Positions 60,236 through 64,000 of a DNA stretch of 64,000 nt are shown one piece after another. Origin of the DNA: Artemia franciscana (taxonomy: Eukaryota; Arthropoda; Branchiopoda; Anostraca; Artemiidae); the NCBI RefSeq assembly GCF_032884065.1, contig NC_088881.1, positions 5,906,171 through 5,970,170 on the forward strand, given 5' to 3'. Position numbers and translations under genes: made by a program. Position 1 is the first letter of the stretch; every line of letters begins with the position of its first letter. The notes below the pieces were generated by a model that made no database searches, had not been told where the DNA came from, and was given only the letters and a program-made list of their open reading frames with translations.

Positions 60236-62278
60236 GTGATAGGAAGTGAAAAAAAAGATACGAGTATAACCGATTTAAAAACTAATAATAGAATTATTCA
60301 TGATAAATTGGAAATAGTAAATTACATGGTTGAGTATTCTTCGAAGATTGGTAGTGTTAAACTGAATGAAGTGTCTAGAGGTGGTGGTGCCGTCAATATT
60401 AACACACATCCTTTAAGCATGCAGGATGGGTTTGAATTTGTACCATGTACTGTTGAAGAAGTTGAAAAAATTGTTTGTAGCCTTAAATCAAATTCTTCTG
60501 GTGTAGATGGATTGAACCTAAAGGCTTTTAATTTTGTGTCGGTGTATCTTTCGCCGGTACTGGTTTATTTAATTAATCTCTCAATGCTTAAAGGACATTT
60601 CCCGTCGGAACTGAAACAGTCTAAAATCATACCTTTACATAAAGGTGGGGACCCCTCGGACCCCTGTAATTGGCGACCAATTTCCATTTTACCTTTATTT
60701 AGTAAAATTTATGACAAAGTTATTCATAAGCGATCGTATGATTTTTTGGATTCGAAGAAAATAATGCATAATGGACAGATTAGTTTCAGAAGTAAACATT
60801 CCACTAGCCATGCAGCACACCATCTTTTAAGTTTTGTTGATAATGCGCTTGAAAATAATATGGTTCCTTTAACTGTTTTTTGTAGATTTCCGTGAGGCTT
60901 TTGACACTGTTGATTTTAATATTCCTGTAAGTAGACTAAGTGGGCTTGGGTTAGGTAGTACTTGTGTAAAGTGTTTTTCATCGTACTTGCATGGCCGGAC
61001 TATCAAAGTTGCTTTATCAGATATATTAAGCCGAGAGCTCGGTGTTAAGTGTGGAGTGCCTCAAGGTTCCGTGCCGGGACCTCTACTTTATCTTATTTAT
61101 GTTAATTCTTTGGCTTCACATGTTGGAGTTGAGGCGCTAACCTCTTTCGCGGACGACACTGCGATAACAGTAATTGGTAGTTGTTTGGTGCAGGTTGTAC
61201 ATAAGGCAATTTAGCACTTAAACGTTTGCGCAGTTTTATAGTAGGTAGTTCCCTAGCAGTTAACGCATCTAAAACAAATTACATTATCTTTAGTAGAACA
61301 GGTAGGTTACTTAATGACAATAATAAAAAAATTTTTTGGACATTTACCCATTAATCAAGTTTTTGAAGTTAGGTATTTGGGGTTTTATTTAGATAATAAT
61401 ATTAGTTGGAAAAGGTATTGTAGTGTCTAGGAATTATGAGACGTGTAAAAAAAAAAAAACATTTCCATTCAAGATTTTAAATTCATTTATTTTTCCCTTG
61501 TTCATCCTTATATAGATTAAGGTTGTGTTCATTGGGCCAGCAGTTTTTTTTCTAATTATAAAAGGATCCAGATTTTGCAAAATAAAAGCATTCGATTGAT
61601 TGCGGACATAAAAGAGCAGGTTGAATCCAAAACTATTGCTAGCTTTTCCCGGTGTAATGTTTTAAATGTTGGTCAGATTCGTGACTACCAGGCATGAATT
61701 TTTGTGTTCCAAAGCATGAGACATATATGCCCTGAGTATTTTCATGATTATTTTTCCATGAATCAGGAGCACCATAATTATGATACAAGAAATTCACAAC
61801 TTTTAAGCCATGAAAAAAGAAAAACAGTCAGATCATCATATGTGGTTCATAATCTGGGGCCTTCTGTTTGGAATAATCTGCCGGCTAGCATCAGGGAGTC
61901 TGTCACTTTATACGGGTGTAAAAATAAATTGAAAACATTTTATTTTGATAATAGATTTTGAAGGACGGGAGGTTTTTGATGTCTTTTTTCGCAGTTTCTT
62001 GGGGTGGGGTTGGGGCTGAAGCCGGATAATAATATTTAATAGGATTAATAGAATTTGTGCATTGTTTTCATGTGTATGTGTTGTTGTTTTTTATATATAA
62101 GATAGGCTAGGTGGATAATCATGAGATGTTATGTTTAGATATTTATTTATAAGATATAAATCATAATATGAATTTGCAGCACAAGTCCTTAGGACTTTCT
62201 TTTTGCTGCAATAATTTATTAGTGTTGTCATTTTTATTTATGTTTATATTGTGGATAAAAAGAAAACCTACCTACCTA
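60236..62278 (+). pseudogene. Non-LTR retrotransposon RT (CR1/jockey-like), nearly full RT
   Basis: The 219-codon frame from 60236 has FVPCTVEEVEKIVCSLKSNS, SSGVDGLNLKAF, FPSELKQSKIIPLHKGGDPS, NWRPISILPLFSKIYDKVI and GQISFRSKHSTSHAAHHLL: RT motifs up to the motif A boundary. A 1-bp length change in a T run near 60880 shifts DFREAFDTVD (motif A) to another frame. GVPQGSVPGPLLYLIYVNSL (motif B) and FADDTAI (61146-61157, motif C intact) follow to the stop at 61214. The C-terminus (HHNYDTRNSQLLSHEKRKTV, LGPSVWNNLPASIRE; 61704-61961) is in a further frame. The 3' end is ACCTACCTACCTAG at 62265-62278. Younger-looking than the other LINEs here. Confidence 0.92.
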
Positions 62279-62616
62279 GTCCATAATATCCTTTAGGGGC
62301 TCAGCTCCCCAAGGACACCCTCCGGCGTAGTTTGCAGTCATGGTTCTGGTTACGCAAACCTGTGAAAATTCCATCCTGACACCACTCTGAGACCACGGAA
62401 CATGGATTTACCTGTGAGAGGTAGGGACGGAGACAGGAGCTTGTATTGGAGCTGCGATCCCTATCCTTCTCACAGCGCCAGAATAGCTCCAAGCTTTTAT
62501 ACCCAGACTAAAATCGTCAAGGCTAGTCCCTTGAAAAAATCAACTAATGAATCCGAGGCTTGCAAAACTATTTTAAGGTATTTAATTCCCTTAAGTGGAA
62601 ATGTTTTATAGCCACA
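62279..62616. other. GC-richer unique segment, nothing recognised
   Basis: About 340 bp between the LINE tail and the Helitron start, less AT-rich than its surroundings. Two overlapping short ORFs on opposite strands; no domain or splice pattern. Confidence 0.35.
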
Positions 62617-62659
62617 TCTATATATATAAAAATAAGTTGTCTGTCTGTGTGTCTGTCTG

Positions 62660-62752
62660 TCTGTCAGGTGACGTCATGTTTCTGTGTTGACTGACGTCAT
62701 GAAATTAGTTGTCGTCATTTTTGCTTTGACGGTGACGTCATTCAAGATATTT
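62660..62752. promoter_or_regulatory. Three TGACGTCA (CRE/ATF-like) sites in the Helitron 5' region
   Basis: GTGACGTCATG, CTGACGTCATG and GTGACGTCATT occur at about 62668, 62691 and 62741. The first two are kept in Helitron 1 (45340, 45362), and at least one in Helitron 2 (52861). TGACGTCA is the consensus for CREB/ATF factors; activity is inferred only. Confidence 0.45.
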
Positions 62753-62781
62753 AAGACATATGTTCACGTAGAAATCTATTA

Positions 62782-63495
62782 ATGTTTAAGTTTAAAATGA
62801 CTGATGAACTTACAATGGCAAAAGCCGATGAAGATGCTCAAAGAGTCTATGCCAAAAAACTTGCTGCTGATAGAGAAAGTCAGAAAAGAAAGCGTGCCGA
62901 GGAATCAAAAGAACAGCAAGGAAACAGGCTTGAGGCTGATAGAGAAAGAAAGAACAGAAAGCGTGCCGAGGAATCAAAAGAACAGCAAGGAAACAGGCTT
63001 GAGGCTGATAGAGAAAGAAAGAACAGAAAGCGTGCCGAGGAATCAAAAGAACAGCAAGGAAACAGGCTTGAGGCTGATAGAGAAAGAAAGAACAGAAAGC
63101 GTGCCGAGGAACTACCAGAGCAACGCGGAAGCAGACTTGCTGCTAAAAGAGAAAGTGAAAAAAGAAGGCGTGCCGAGGAATTACAAGAACAGCAAGAAAT
63201 CAGGCTTGCTGCTGATAGAGAAAGTAAGAAAAGAAAGCGTGCCGAGGAATCACAAGAACAGCAAGAAATCAGGCTTGCTGCTGATAGAGAAAGTAAGAAA
63301 AGAAAGCGTGCCGAGGAATCAGAGCAACCTGAAAGTTATCGCCTGGCATTCAGGTACAACCCAGTCGATGATTATAGCTTGTATATCATAAAAGGCTTAA
63401 TGAAATGGAGAGGTCAATTTTTATTAAAAAAAGAAGAAAAAAAAACACCGTATGCAGTTATGAAGTTTTTGGTAGTAGTGGGTAGCAAATTTTAG
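62782..63495 (+). pseudogene. Helitron Rep protein N-terminal region with 24-residue repeats, truncated
   Basis: A 237-codon frame. After about 25 residues come seven units of the form ESKEQQGNRLEADRERKNRK-RAEE (about 24 residues, 72 bp), from roughly residue 30 to 190. Three consecutive units are almost identical at DNA level; later units vary (ELPEQRGSRLAAKRES; SQEQQEIRLAADRESKKRKR). The highly charged repeats are likely alpha-helical, possibly coiled coil. The sequence then enters RLAFRYNPVDDYSLYIIKGL, the segment that opens the conserved part of many Helitron proteins, and quickly diverges to a stop. No Rep HUH motif or helicase is present. Confidence 0.7.
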
Positions 63496-63604
63496 AAAAA
63501 GAAACATGTACGGAAAAAAGGAGCAGAAATAACGTAAAAATATATGACACCAAACAGCTTAATAGACTGTTAATGTTTGAATTTGTATGGATTAAAACCG
63601 TTAA

Positions 63605-63830
63605 CAAATTAAACTAATTAGTTTTACTTATTTACTTTTACGGCTCAGCGTAGCAACGCTGACGAAAATATGGTACTCCCCCAAAACTTTATAGTTTGAA
63701 AAAAGAACAATATTGAAAAATCGTGATTTTCAATTACGGATAGATCAACATTGGTCTAGAGGACAAAAACTCTTTATATTTTGATGTCCTTGGTGCTTCA
63801 ATTATTTAAATGAGCCTAAATTTTGAATGG
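63605..63830. repeat. Unclassified interspersed repeat Z, copy 2
   Basis: ACTAATTAGTTTTACTTATT, AGCAACGCTGACGAAAATAT and GATGTCCTTGGTGCTTCAAT correspond in order to 33505-34165. It starts about 110 bp after the Helitron ORF ends. Confidence 0.5.
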
Positions 63831-63921
63831 GAATGTTGAAAATATTTAAGTAGAAATGAGTGAGTGATTAGAATGTTCTGTGTATGATGAGAGCTAGTTA
63901 CCTCAATGTATACTTGGAACA

Positions 63922-63976
63922 TGATGGTTATACGGCACTGGACTTTACAGTCAGGAAGTGCAATTCCTGTTTACCT
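63922..63976 (+). repeat. Possible tRNA-related fragment
   Basis: GATGGTTATACGGCACTGGACTT ... CAGGAAGTGCAATTCCTG resembles the D-arm, anticodon-arm and T-arm core of a tRNA (TGGTTA..., GGACTT..AGTC, G.AATTCCTG). The acceptor stem is not complete. Could be a SINE head or a tRNA pseudogene. Confidence 0.35.
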
Positions 63977-64000
63977 TCCCAAGATTTCTTCAGATGCCCA

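Larger units (their letters stand above)
62617..63495 (+). mobile_element. Helitron 3, 5' end with partial coding region
   Basis: Starts A|TCTATATATATAAAAATAAG at 62617 (Helitrons insert between A and T and begin with TC) and continues GTTGTCTGTCTGTGTGTC and three TGACGTCA sites. It shares the 5' end with Helitrons 1 and 2. No CTRR 3' end was found before the window end, so it is truncated or continues past 64000. Confidence 0.75.

Noticed and set aside
62804..63391. 195-codon ORF in another frame of the 72-bp repeats, and the minus ORF at 62810-63046
   Set aside because: Any frame of a 72-bp in-phase repeat stays open; only the 62782 frame leads into RYNPVDDYSL, the Helitron-like segment.

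Overview
This window is eukaryotic nuclear DNA. It is AT-rich, has no operon-like gene packing, is full of decayed transposons and tandem repeats, and carries one intron-split host gene. An arthropod is likely, possibly a branchiopod crustacean of the Artemia type. That is an inference from the mix of LINE, Helitron and Penelope remnants and huge (TA)n arrays; no marker gene proves it.

The only host gene recognised is on the + strand. Four exons at 40556-40711, 47596-47829, 53093-53308 and 59178-59332 read as the TPR-like protein F8A/HAP40 (40-kDa huntingtin-associated protein). All the introns fall in phase 1, so the exons join in one frame of about 250 codons ending at TAA 59332. The N-terminal exon was not found. 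The 5-7 kb introns are packed with LINE, Helitron and microsatellite sequence. Part of exon 2 is copied in tandem inside the next intron, and the exon 3 splice donor is also duplicated.

Layout: 1-470, fragment of a hairpin-ended repeat; 476-2080, a 241-bp satellite that grades into a MITE (to 2500); 3369-5410, a first long copy of the hairpin-ended repeat; 5410-7270, nothing recognisable; 7340-11865, about 46 copies of an 82-bp repeat followed by an inverted block (foldback-like); 11934-12850, 3' end of a Penelope-like element; 12955-13730, trinucleotide tracts; 13975-15371, a LINE; 15372-19075, an inverted repeat pair with a MITE and LINE ends between them; 19689-19932, (TA)n; 19975-21600, a degenerate tandem array; 21690-23760, an inverted LINE with endonuclease and RT remnants; 28225-28850, a 269-bp tandem; 29212-30936, a second long copy of the hairpin-ended repeat; 31160-32350, TATCGATA-rich repeats; 35460-36673, a Penelope-like element with GIY-YIG domain, inverted pseudo-LTR and 13-bp target duplication; 38195-45240, several LINE fragments around F8A exon 1; 45300-46857 and 51270-52920, two non-autonomous Helitrons inside (TA)n; 57580-57925, a solo Penelope pseudo-LTR; 60000-62278, LINE sequence; 62617-63495, 5' end of a third Helitron with a 24-residue repeat ORF.

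Apart from F8A, the genes do not work together: the rest is an archaeological record of mobile elements. The most informative signals are a MITE turning into a satellite, Helitrons inserted into the (TA)n tails of LINEs, hammerhead-like motifs in the Penelope pseudo-LTRs, and partial exon duplication within F8A.
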